Shown piece by piece: positions 23,850 to 42,141 of a stretch of DNA of 64,000 bases. The stretch lies in assembly GCA_023055425.1 (NCBI GenBank), contig JALGPY010000002.1, positions 47,887,321-47,951,320 on the forward strand, read 5' to 3'. A program made the translations under genes and the position numbers. Positions within the stretch are counted from its first letter, which is position 1. Every line of letters starts with the position of its first letter. The DNA is from Linanthus parryae. Taxonomy: Eukaryota > Streptophyta > Magnoliopsida > Ericales > Polemoniaceae. The notes beneath the pieces were generated by a model. That model was not told the origin of the DNA, did no database searches, and saw nothing but the letters and a program-made list of their open reading frames with translations.

Positions 23850-25660
23850 ATCGCCTGGCAATCTAAAGAGAGTAGCCTTGCTGCTTTCTTTTTTATCTGC
23901 TTGCCCTTTGACCCCTTATCTTTTGCCTTCTTTAATATTGTGCCTATATCAACAAACCTGTGTGTTCATAATAGATACAAAGAGGTTTAGCTCCACCAAG
24001 GTACCAAGAAAAGACTATACAACTCCTCAAATGACCCCTCCAGGCTTATCTGCTTATGGTCCTCCAGCTACTTCTTTCACAGCCTACAACAACAATGTAA
24101 CCGCTCCTGTCAGTGTCACTTCCTCTTCAGCACCATGGCTGCTTGACACAAGAGCTAACCACATTGTTTCCCACCACATTGATCATCGTAACCATTTTAC
24201 TCTCACAACTAATTATGTTCTGGTGATGATGGTTCTCATGTTCCTATCCAGCATACTGGTACCTCTACTCTCATTCTACTTCCTTCAAGCTTAACAATGT
24301 TCTCTATTCTCCTAATTTTACTGCACATGTCTTATCTGTACATAAATTTTCTCTTGATAATCATTGTACCCTCTCATTCAATTGATATAATTTTGTCATT
24401 CAGGACAACCATTCTAAAGTCATTCTCCATCAAGGCTCTTGCTCAAATGGATTGTACTCTTTCAATTCTGCATCTCATGAAAAATCTCTTGCCACCCCAC
24501 ATTCTCTCTTCAGCAATAGTCCTTATGCTGCTTCTATTTGGCGTCAAATATTGGGTCACCCAGCTTCTTGGCATCTCATTTGCATACTCAATTGAAACCA
24601 GCATTGCGTCATGCTGGTTTTGTGTCCAAAAGTCACAAGAAACCATTTCCTCATAGCAAAACTGTAACTCATAGTTCTTTTGCTCTTGTGCACTCTGATG
24701 TATGGGGGGGGGGGGGGGGGGGGGGACCTTCCCCCTTACTTTGTATCCAAAATTTTAGATACTATGTCATTTTTCGTGATGTTTGCATTGGTTGTACCCT
24801 CTCAAGCACAAATCTAATGCATATCATGCTTATCTTCATTTTTGCTCTCTCAATGCAAATCAACTCTCTCCCACTATCAAAATATTTAAAAGTGACAATG
24901 GTACTGAGTATTTGAACCATGATTTTGCTGCTTATCTTCAAAACTGGGGTACTATCCATCACACCACTTGTCCCCACACACCTGAACAAAATGGAAAGCT
25001 GGAGAGGAAGCATAGACATTTGGTAAAAATTGCAGTCACTCTACTCGTTCATGCTCATATTCCTAACACTTATTGGCTAGATGCTCTCATGACTGCAAAT
25101 TTCTTCACCAACAGAATGCCAAAGAAGTCACTAAAATTCTTGCCTCCTTTTCATTGTCTTTTCTCAACACCAGCTCAAGGTCTTTGGTTGCTTGTGCTCC
25201 TTGCCTCAAGCCTTACACTTCATCCAAGTTAACCCCTAAATCCGCATCCTGTGTGTGTCTTGGCTATTATCTACAACCAGAGGCTACAAATGTCTTGAGA
25301 TTAACGCTAGAGTAGTCTATGGGTCTAGACATGTCGATTTTCATGAATCTGTCTTTGCTTTGAATGATCCCCACATTGCTTCCCAGTTCAAACCTACCAA
25401 TTATTGTACTAAATGTTCATTTTTTTCCCCCCATTTTCATGAGTACTACACCATCTTCTTCGCCTGTCAATTGTCCCACCCCAGCTCCTCCACCTCCAAT
25501 GCCTGCCTCTCCTTCTACAGTCATTCCCACTTCAATACCACCAAGTGTCTTCTCCTGCCACCATTTCTTCCCCAGCTTCTACTTCTACTCATCAGTCATC
25601 ACATGACAACCAGAGCTCATAATGGAATCAGAGTACCAAATCCCAAATACTGTCTACATG
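23850..25660 (+). pseudogene. Ty1/copia polyprotein fragment (protease to integrase)
   Basis: In order are APWLLDTRANHIVS near 24130 (protease; the usual DSGAN is DTRAN here), GLYSFNSASH...WRQILGHP near 24450–24560 (GAG-pre-integrase), IKIFKSDNGTEYLN near 24880, TPEQNGKLERKHRHLV near 24980 (integrase core D and E neighbourhood), and LGY...GYKCL...SRHVDFHESVF near 25250–25360. Several frameshifts and a 22-G run (24704–24725) break it. No reverse transcriptase and no LTRs were identified. Confidence 0.8.
24704..24725 (+). repeat. Poly(G) tract, 22 G
   Basis: A homopolymer inside the copia integrase coding remnant, at a position normally occupied by the DVWGP codons. It could be slippage or an assembly artefact. 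Confidence 0.9.
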
Positions 25661-26150
25661 TATAGGTACTGCTAATATAGCTTTCTACATGTATAGGTAC
25701 TGCTAATATTATCCTCAAGTTGCCTACTTTCAGAAACAGGCTTTTGCTTTCCTGTGTAGACCTTGCTATCCTTTTGGTTTTTATCTTCATTTGCTCCTTC
25801 CAATGTCATTGACTACCATATTGCCTCAGTAAAAAAGTGATTTAATTTTAACTCCATAGTCCAACTATAGTTTTCATTCCTTCTCTTGTAGATAATAATT
25901 AGATAGTAGGTGATCTTCCAACAATTTTTCTATATCTTGTACAGCAACACATAAATTCCTTAAAAAGTTCGAAGAAATTGAGTCTAATAACAAGATAGTA
26001 AAACGATAAGATATAGTAAAACTGAAACGGGAATTGTAGAAACTCTAGGTTCTATTCCTTAAAAGATTTCAAATGAATGCATTTCGAAACTACTCTATTA
26101 ATAGAGACCAATACTACAGTTTTCCTAATTATCGTGTAGACACTTGTAGC
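25660..26150 (+). repeat. Direct duplicate of 12175–12660
   Basis: Same block order as 12175–12660 with small indels. Its beginning carries a tandem doubling of CATGTATAGGTACTGCTAAT. It directly follows the copia remnant. Confidence 0.75.
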
Positions 26151-26479
26151 TTTACATCATAGATTACATCATGGCTAAGTAACAAGCCTTAATCTAGCTC
26201 AACTGAGAAATATGCATGCAACTATCAAAATATGTGTTAAGATGATGTGGATTAAAGCCATATTTATGTTAAGTTTGATGGGTTGTGTCCTATAATTATT
26301 TAATGGTTTTGGGTCTTCTCAACTCATAAATATACATGCAATTACCAAAAACGTGTTAAGAGTTTATGGACTCGAGCTATAATCAATTTGACAGCTCGTG
26401 CCTATAATTGTTGCCATGTTTTGGGGATTCTCAACTGAGAAAAACTAGCTCAATAAGTGAAATATTACAACATCACACT

Positions 26480-27290
26480 TATAAGATGACCATCAACTCA
26501 TTTCATCAACGAACGAGGGACCAAGTATAGTAAACTTTGATATACTGTCATTGATAGACTGAAAATGAGTGGTATAATGGCTTTTAAGTACAAACAAATT
26601 CGAGAAGTTTGGTGCAACTGGACTTAAGCGGCATGACCGGTGGATTAGGTGATATAATGTAAGCCCAATGTAAATTTGCCTGGACTTCCGCAAGTATATT
26701 GTAAATTACTAATACTTGTCGTCAACGGTGAAAATTTTGGTCCAATGTTCGAACCTTAGTAACGTATTTCTTTCAACAATAACTTCTCTCTTTCATATCC
26801 CGTATATAAACCAAAAGGAGGCTTCCAACTCTAAACCTAAGTGAGGCGGCGCGTTAGGTTTTATGATTCATTCTAGATTGACATTCACTCACTCTCAAAT
26901 AATCGCTCAATCTAGATCTCCCTATATGCCAAGTTCTTCATCATATACCATCGTTCTATACTGATCTATGTCGCCGGCCCTCTGAATATATTTTTATCTT
27001 TCCCCGGGTACTGGAACTGTGAATCCTTGTTCATACAGGTCAGCCGGTGAGGTATGCACATCTATGAATTTCACTAATTTTGGAACTATCTATGATTATT
27101 TGCATCTTTAACCAGCTAAAAGTCCAACTTAGATTCTTGACATCTCCACAGCTCGAATCAGATATTTTCCTGGGGGAAAATTTGGTGAAGTTTCTTGTAT
27201 TCAGGCAAAGACAAGGGTGTTATTTACTCAAATTGTAGTCTTCACTTATTTTGCACTAAGTTTCTTAATTTAATTGACAGAAATCTTAGT
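26480..27290 (+). promoter_or_regulatory. 5' region of the small-protein gene
   Basis: Contains a TATA box (CGTATATAAACC, about 26801–26812) and a leader with TTCCAACTCTAAACCTAAGTGAG, distantly matching the P1/P2 leaders. The paralogous inverted copy is at 21560–20711. A GTGAGGTATG stretch near 27047 may be a splice donor ending a non-coding first exon. It lies about 0.8 kb upstream of the start codon at 27584. Confidence 0.5.
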
Positions 27291-27583
27291 TTGTAAAGCT
27301 AACGTGGTTTGCAGAAAATGATCTTTATACAGTAGTAAATTGTTTATCTTACAGGGACTGAAATGCGACATCTTTTTCATCTTCAATTCCTACTTCTTTC
27401 TATTGAAAAGGTCTTTTGGGGGAATTCCTTATTTTTTTTTTTACATAATTGGAGTGTTTATTGCAAGTATCTTTTTCAGATGTATCTAGTTTGTTTCAAA
27501 TACTTCAGGTTCGTTTCAAATACTTCAAATGCATTATTTGTGATGGCAGGACAAGCAGCAACTTGAGCTGAACTTGGGGCACC

Positions 27584-29807
27584 ATGGGTATGTATCTGTC
27601 CTCTCTGGTCATGGTTGAAAAATTAGTTCTGGTTCAAATTAATTGTGCTATTTCATGATTGTTTCTATTCTTAATGTTTTTGGTGCGTGTTTTCTTTCCC
27701 CCCCCCCCCTTTTTTTTTTTTGAGGTAAGAATTTTCTTTTATGTAAAGAAAATATGAGGTTTTCGAACAATTTTAATTAAGAAATTTCTCAATTAAGAAT
27801 TGTGTCCTAGAATTGCTATCTAAGATATTACACGTGTTCTTTTGGGTACAAATTACAATCATACTTCTTTTCATAGAAGATATCTCTTTTGGTCATAACA
27901 GAAAAAAATAAACAATTACTACTTCTTTCTAAAACTAGCAACTTAGAACATGTTTGCTAAACGCATATTTTCTGATTCAGAGTACGTAGATCTTAACGTA
28001 AGTCTCCTAGACTGGTGGGCGGTGGCTGTTCCTCAGCTGTTTTAAGGATTTCCTTCTAATAAAAAGAAATTCTATCTAGTATGAGTCGAAACTATACGGT
28101 ATAAGTTTGATCTATATTAAAATTTCCTACTCTAAGAACTAAATTAAAGCAAGAATACACTCCATCAGAGAAAATCTTGCTTCTATAGAACAAACAATTT
28201 GTATACAAGTTAGGAGATTCTTAGAGTGGCTTGAAAGTATAGAAATCTTATAATTTTTAGCTAAAATTTAGTTGTTGCTGAGTGAAACTGGCTGGAAATA
28301 CACATTTTATTCCAATTGGATTCAAATCCAGGGTGTCAAAATGCACTTACTCCATGAAAAGTGTCTAGAAGATAGTTCATCAGATTCCAAATTCGACTCT
28401 CCTATTAGGAATAGGATATGATTTCTTCGACGTAATCAAAAAAATGTAGGCTAAATTGCATGGGTGGTACCCATAGTTTGGTTTTATTGTGGATTAGGTA
28501 CCCACAGTTTCAATTGCAGCATCCACAGTACTCATACTATCAATTTGTTGCAACAACGGTACCCACCGTTAACTTTCCATTTGTATGTTGGATGGAAATA
28601 TGTAAAAAGACTAGTGTGCCCCTAATTTTCAACCCTACCATTTTGTAAATAGCTTTTTTTATATAGAATATTGAATTGATTGATTTATTCATTTATTTTA
28701 ATATGTATATACATATATGTAAAAAGTTACTTGTCATAGTAATGGTTAAAATTTTAATACTTTTTCTCACAAGTCTAAATTTTAGAAAATTATAATTATG
28801 TTAAATTTACTTGTTTACTTGTCATAGTAATAATTCATAAATTTATTTTCACTTTTTCCATTGAACGAAATATTTATCATGATAACTTGAACTTTTTAGT
28901 AAATATATGTATTTTTTTTTTTGAAACTATATGATTTTACTTTAATATATAAGTAATAATTAAATTTTTAAAATTGATGTTATGTACATTTTTTAAATAA
29001 GAAAGTAAATTTGACAATTTTGTAAGAAAGTAGAGTAAAAATGAGGGGCACACTAGTCTTTTTACATATTTCCATCCAATATATGGATGAGAAGTTAACA
29101 GATGGTACCACCGTTGCAACAGATTGAAAGTATGGGTACCGTGGACGCTGTAATTGAAATTCTGGGTACCAAATTAACACAAAATCCTAATTATGGGTAC
29201 TGCCGATGCAATTTGGCCAAAAATGTATTTCTATTAACTGACTCGTAATGTAAAAAGTGACATTAATAAAAAAAATCAACTACACGGCATCTCTGTTACA
29301 TAAAAAATTCACTTATTCTTTATTTGGTTAGCATATCTCTTTTCAGACCCTTGCGTCTCATGCATTTGTGATAATTCTTGGTGATAAGTACTTGAAGCTC
29401 TTTTTTGGGTGGTTGCAGAATGCAGAGTCCAAGTTCGCGAGGATGAGACCATTATCTTCCCAAATTTCATCATGCCAAATGGTGGCAGAGGCTACTTCTA
29501 CTTGCAATTCAAAATCCGTCGAGTCACCGGGTTTTCAAGCACGCTTCTTCCTCTACAAGTCTTCATTGTTCCTCAACAGATACTGCTAGCAAATGATGAC
29601 CAAGAACGAAACAGACACATGCAGGAACTGCAGGAAGTGCTCACGGACATGAGTGTACCTTCATGCCATCATTTACGGATTCTGAGTGCAATCATTTCTC
29701 GTGCAGCAACAAGCATTTCAATCGTTGCCACCAACAATAGAATCCACCGCCGCCGTCTTTTGCCTTTTGCTGTGGACATCACATTAACAGAACCACCGTC
29801 ACAGTAG
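27584..29807 (+). CDS. Small two-exon gene, protein of unknown function (~130 aa)
   Basis: Model: start codon ATG 27584–27586 plus one G (27587) at an exon end before GTATGT. Then comes an intron to the TTGCAG acceptor at 29418, and exon 2 at 29419–29807 ending in TAG. The spliced length is 393 nt, 130 residues. The protein begins MECRVQVREDETIIF and has YFYLQF, a central VPQQILLANDD, an LTDMSVP stretch and a basic RRRLLPFAVDITLTEPPSQ end. It has no membrane segment or signal peptide. The same ATGG|intron|AATGCAGAGTC arrangement occurs in the copy at 2618–3382, which supports the split-start model. I do not recognise the family. The spacing of VP, L and RRRLLP-DIT residues faintly recalls N-terminal regions of some plant RING-type proteins, but no RING follows. 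The intron hosts a foldback transposon. Confidence 0.5.
28449..29218. mobile_element. Mutator-like foldback element with 9-bp TSD
   Basis: 770 bp. The left end GGCTAAATTGCATGGGTGG and right end ...CCGATGCAATTTGGCC are inverted repeats that extend for about 190 bp (for example GTGTGCCCCTAATTTTC / ATGAGGGGCACAC; TTGCAACAACGGTACC / GGTACCACCGTTGCAA). Flanking 9-mers AAAAATGTA are identical at 28440–28448 and 29219–29227. A 9-bp duplication is diagnostic of Mutator-type transposition. There is no transposase; the central AT-rich part has only short ORFs. Confidence 0.88.
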
Positions 29808-31035
29808 TTGACTTGTAATGTCTCTCAGCAAACTTATGTCGAATTAATTAATTGGTTCGTTTCCTTTGTGCCGGTTTGGCGACCTTATTTTAAATCACAT
29901 TCGTTTCTACTCTTAGACTGGTTGAAATGCCTTAATCTTTTTCTATATTCCCTTTCACTAAAAAGGTGTTATCTTCTGGCTGTTTTTTAGTGCCACGTCT
30001 TCTCTCATTTTTTATTGGGTATGAAGAGTTCTTGATTGTCTCGGCGAGAAGAATCTTCAATTCCAATGGTGTACGCTTTTTCTACCCAGATTGTGGATAT
30101 TTGCCAAAGTATGAGCAATCACTAGACACAGCGAGTCAGCGACCATGTGCGTGTCTAAGATTGGTAGATTCCGTAAACCTGGAATCTGATACCAGTTGTT
30201 CAAAGATCAACGTTGCAAGAGAGTGATATGAGGGATACCATGGTGTGATTTATGGCACCCACTCACTCAAAACGTTAATACTGATGATGATTTATGCTCT
30301 AAGTCCGACTATATCACTATTCTTAAGTAGGATAACTTGTGCAAACTAACTTAGACCCAGAACACGGCCTGACCCACAATAACCACACCTGTAATCACCG
30401 CTTCATCAATCATCCAATTCGATCCAGCCAACACCACATACACAACCACCCACATGGCCACAACCGACTCAATTCCCAAATCCAACATCCCTATCAGCCA
30501 TAGATGGTGTTTAGCTGTACGGATTTAATCTGGTGAGTAGTGTTAGCCGGCGAGAGCGACGGCCCTTTACTGTGGTGCTGTGGTGCTATCTATGATTATT
30601 CATTTTTAGGATCTTCGAGAATAGCAGCACAAGAATTGGCTCCTTAAGTTATTCATTTTTCGAATTATTAGCTCTAGATACAATAGCGTGTTGGTGTCCT
30701 GTTATCTAGTTCGATTATATCAGATAAATAAGAAAATCATTAATCTTTTTCAATTTATCAGTTCAATAAAATGTTGTCTTCCCTATAAACTGGATGCCCG
30801 TAGACTTCAGATTCACATTTTTAGCTCTATTTTGTTGTTGACTTTTTCCACTATTTCTCAGTGATCCTAGTGTATTCTGGTGACAGACTTCTGAAAAGAA
30901 TTAGATCGGCCAACTGTTCAAGTATTCATGATCAAGTTTCTAATTATATATATTTGTAAATGGTTATATACAATAAAAGCAAATGCATTGGATAAAACAG
31001 TACAGTGGGAGAAGGGAGAGAGCTTACACGTGTCT
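29808..31035. other. Intergenic, nothing recognised
   Basis: Region between the small gene and the converging kinase gene. Around 30185 the minus strand shows a TGGTATCAGATTCC stretch resembling a retroelement primer-binding site, but no LTR or coding remnant could be tied to it. Confidence 0.4.
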
Positions 31036-31041
31036 TTTATT
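31036..31041 (-). terminator. Probable polyadenylation signal of the kinase gene
   Basis: AATAAA on the minus strand, 47 nt beyond the stop codon at 31088–31090. Confidence 0.45.
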
Positions 31042-31087
31042 TTTCGCGCATGCTTTGTATAGAAGCATGTCAATTATCGACTTTCTT

Positions 31088-39212
<8,125 letters not shown>

Positions 39213-40335
39213 GTCTTGGGTGGTGTTCCTGCTTCGTTTACCGATAAGGGAAATTAAATGCGGCCAGGGGAGGAGATGGTGAATGTGACGTGGATAAGAG
39301 TTAAAGTGTATGAATGTCCCCCTACTTTGCGTTAAGTGCAATACAACCCTGTAGTTTAAACAAAGACCATGTTTCTTCCAACTTTTATATGCAGCTTTTA
39401 GATTAAAATGAATAAAAAATCTAAAGGTTTGGAAAGATTAAAATTCTAAAGCTTGAAAAAGATTGGGTAGTTTATTAGGCTGCTATTGGATTTTGAGATT
39501 GTGTTTAACCTGACAAATAACAAGAGCTTTGTTATAAAGAAAAAGAAAGTAAGTACTCTTCAATCTTTAAACATCTCCATAAGTTTGAGATAAATGTAAG
39601 TAATAAAAAAAGTGATTGTTTTAGTTTTCTTTTTATGGTGCTCAACAGTGTTCACCATTCTTCTTTCCTTTTTATTGCATAAATTCTCCGACGAGGTCAG
39701 ACTATCAGGAAGCACATGGCCTTCATAGATTATTGCACGAAGTGAACTGACAAGAGCCCTGCTTGTTGTCATGCGATCAATTGGACATGCGAGCTAATAC
39801 AAATATAGGAACAGTCAATGTTTCCTCATATTTGAATCCATATAGCGATCGACTCTATCTCCTTCTCTATAACCACTCCTTAATAGTCTCGTAAATTCTC
39901 TTGAAAAGTAAATCTGCCTAACTTTCAAGTCTCGTAACTTCTTAAATTTAACTAGATTTTTGAGTCGCCCACATGTTGGTTGTGACGAAGACTTCTGATT
40001 TATGCTCAAATTCTCAATTATTTTTCCATAAATTAAGTTCAAAGTGAGTACTCTTGCAACTACAGGAATTTACAAGTTTTTCCAAGTATAGAAGTATTTT
40101 TTTCAACTTTGACCAATCATATGAAATTATTCATTTATGATATTTGAGGTTTCAAACATGTGTTAGAATCCTTGAAATTTCATCTTCAAAATTCATATTT
40201 TTATATTTCTCAAGTTCATTCAACATTAATCGAAATCGCGTAAAAAGTTTACTAGTTGAGAGTTGAGTTTTCATGTATTTGACTTCCAACTTGACTACAT
40301 AAGTAGTCTTATTACCCTTAGGGTTCTTCGTGAGA
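39213..40335. other. Kinase promoter side and intergenic DNA
   Basis: The first 130 bp upstream of the kinase ATG are the likely 5' UTR and promoter; no clear TATA box stands out on the minus strand. The rest is AT-rich with no recognised gene. Confidence 0.35.
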
Positions 40336-40340
40336 GTTTA

Positions 40341-40788
40341 TGTTGAATCAAGGTGCTTTGAATATACTCAAGGGCTTGGCGAGGGGTCAGAGGCGAAGCA
40401 AGATTAAGTGACAGATCAATGGACGACAAGGAAAAATGTTGCAGTAAGTTCAGGGGGAAAGTAGGTCCCACAGGACCTGTGAAAGGTCGTGGACCTACTG
40501 CACATGTCCCATAGGACTTGTGTCGGGGCTAGCAATTTTTGGGTTGTTTCCTTATCCCTTCTATCGTCGTTTTTGGATCTCTTGGGCACTAACTCAGTCT
40601 TATATGTCTATATAAGGGACCTAGGTTATGTCTAAACATTGTGGGTTGTATTTTTATTCATCTCTAACAATAAAATTAAATTTTTGGGACGTGGAGGTAG
40701 CTAGTTTATCGCTAGTGAGCCACACTACATCAATGTGATCTTGTTCTTTTGTTTGTCATTATTCTCTTGCTCGTTCTCGATCATAAAA
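40341..40788 (+). repeat. 5' LTR
   Basis: Contains a TATA box (CTATATAAGG, about 40608–40617) and an AATAAA signal near 40669, matching the same positions in LTR2 (CTATATAAGGGACC near 41954, CAATAAAATT near 42016). Confidence 0.85.
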
Positions 40789-41689
40789 AATTGGTATTGG
40801 AGCTTGGCGATCGGTGTTCCAAGATCAAGTTGAAGCTAAAGAGCTAAGGTTTCACAATCCTTGAAATTCATAGCTAGGATTCCGCGATCCAGCTGGAGCA
40901 CGCGCTTTTGGGTGACAGATCTGGACTATGAGCAGCAAAGAAGATGATCGCGGGGATGATCAAGATCGACAATTTTACAGGGAGAGACAACTGCATGTGG
41001 CGAATCAGGATAGTTGCTTTGTTGAAGCGATAAGATATGTGGTTGCCATGGGCATCTAAAAAATGAGGTGAGCATACAACCACCGCTGAGTATGAGGCTC
41101 AGCAAGACGGTATGCGACACAAGGCTGCGTATGGGGATTCAAATAGTTAGGGTTCCAGCGCAATGAAGATAGTCAAGGGAAGCTACAGTGATGTCTCTTC
41201 AAACAGTAGAGAAAAGAGACATCGGTGGATGAAGGAAGAACTCAAGAGTTGCAAATTTGGCTACTGATGGTGGGTACTTCGGAGGATGGTATAGTTATCT
41301 AAAGCCCTGTTGGGGGCGGGGTGAATTCGTGCTCCTAACGAGGAGGCGAATCTGGAATAGGGGAGTCTCTAACGAGGGACACAAAACGTGAAAAGGGCAT
41401 GTATGAAGCACTTGCAAGGGGCGCAAAGGGGGACGATATTGCAGGAATTCGATGGGAATTGGAGCAATTGCTCCGTTGCAGTTGGAACAAAAAACAAGGG
41501 ATTCAATCGCAAGAACTCGGCGGAGTTGAAGCATCGATAGGGTTCGATTTCAGGAACTTGACAAGGGCTAGAGCATCGCTGAGGAACTCGTTTCAAGAAC
41601 TTGGCGAAGTTGAAGCAACTTGTGGAATTGGAGAGAAGCGGATAATTCAAGCGAAAGCGGACGAGATGATTCAAAGCAAGGTGGAAATT

Positions 41690-42136
41690 TGTTGAATCAA
41701 TGTGCTTTGAATATACTCAAGCTCGGTTAGGAGTTAGAGGATAAGCAAGGCAACGCGACAGATCAACGGATGTCAAGGAAAAAAAAATACGGCAAGTTTG
41801 GGGGAAGGTAGGTCCCACAGGACATGTGACAGGTCGTAGGGTCTACTGCACAGGTCCCACGGGACTTGTGTCAGGGCAGGCAGTTTCGAGTTGTTTTGTT
41901 ATCCGCTTTACGGTCGTTTTGGGATGTCTTGGGCACAAAATTGGTCATACATGTCTATATAAGGGACCTAGGTTGTGTCTAAACATTGTGAGTTGTATTC
42001 ATATTCGTTTCTCTCAATAAAATTGGGGTTTTGGGCCGTGGAGGTAGCTAGTTCATCGCAAGCGAACCACGTTACATCGGTGTGATCTTGTTATTTTGTT
42101 TTTTAATCGTTATATTGCTCGTTCCTGATCATAACA
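41690..42136 (+). repeat. 3' LTR
   Basis: Aligned along its length with 40341–40788; shared blocks include GTAGGTCCCACAGGAC, CTATATAAGGGACCTAGGTT, GTGTCTAAACATTGTG and GTGGAGGTAGCTAGTT. There are many point differences, so the element is not young. Confidence 0.85.
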
Positions 42137-42141
42137 GTTTC

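Larger units (their letters stand above)
40341..42136 (+). mobile_element. Small non-autonomous copia-like LTR retrotransposon
   Basis: Two direct repeats of about 448 bp, LTR1 40341–40788 and LTR2 41690–42136, both starting TGTTGAATCA. LTR2 ends ATAACA; LTR1 ends in a mutated ATAAAA. After LTR1 comes TTGGTATTGGAGC, a slightly altered initiator-Met tRNA primer-binding site. Before LTR2 is the purine-rich CAAGGTGGAAATT. Flanking 5-mers are GTTTA and GTTTC. The internal 0.9 kb holds only a gag-like start (KIDNFTGRDNCMWRIRIVALLK, in a shifted frame near 40960) and stop-ridden sequence. No polymerase genes are present. Confidence 0.85.

Noticed and set aside
41399..41695. 98-aa gene at the 3' end of the LTR element
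   Set aside because: Internal sequence of the small LTR retrotransposon running into its polypurine tract; no recognisable domain.
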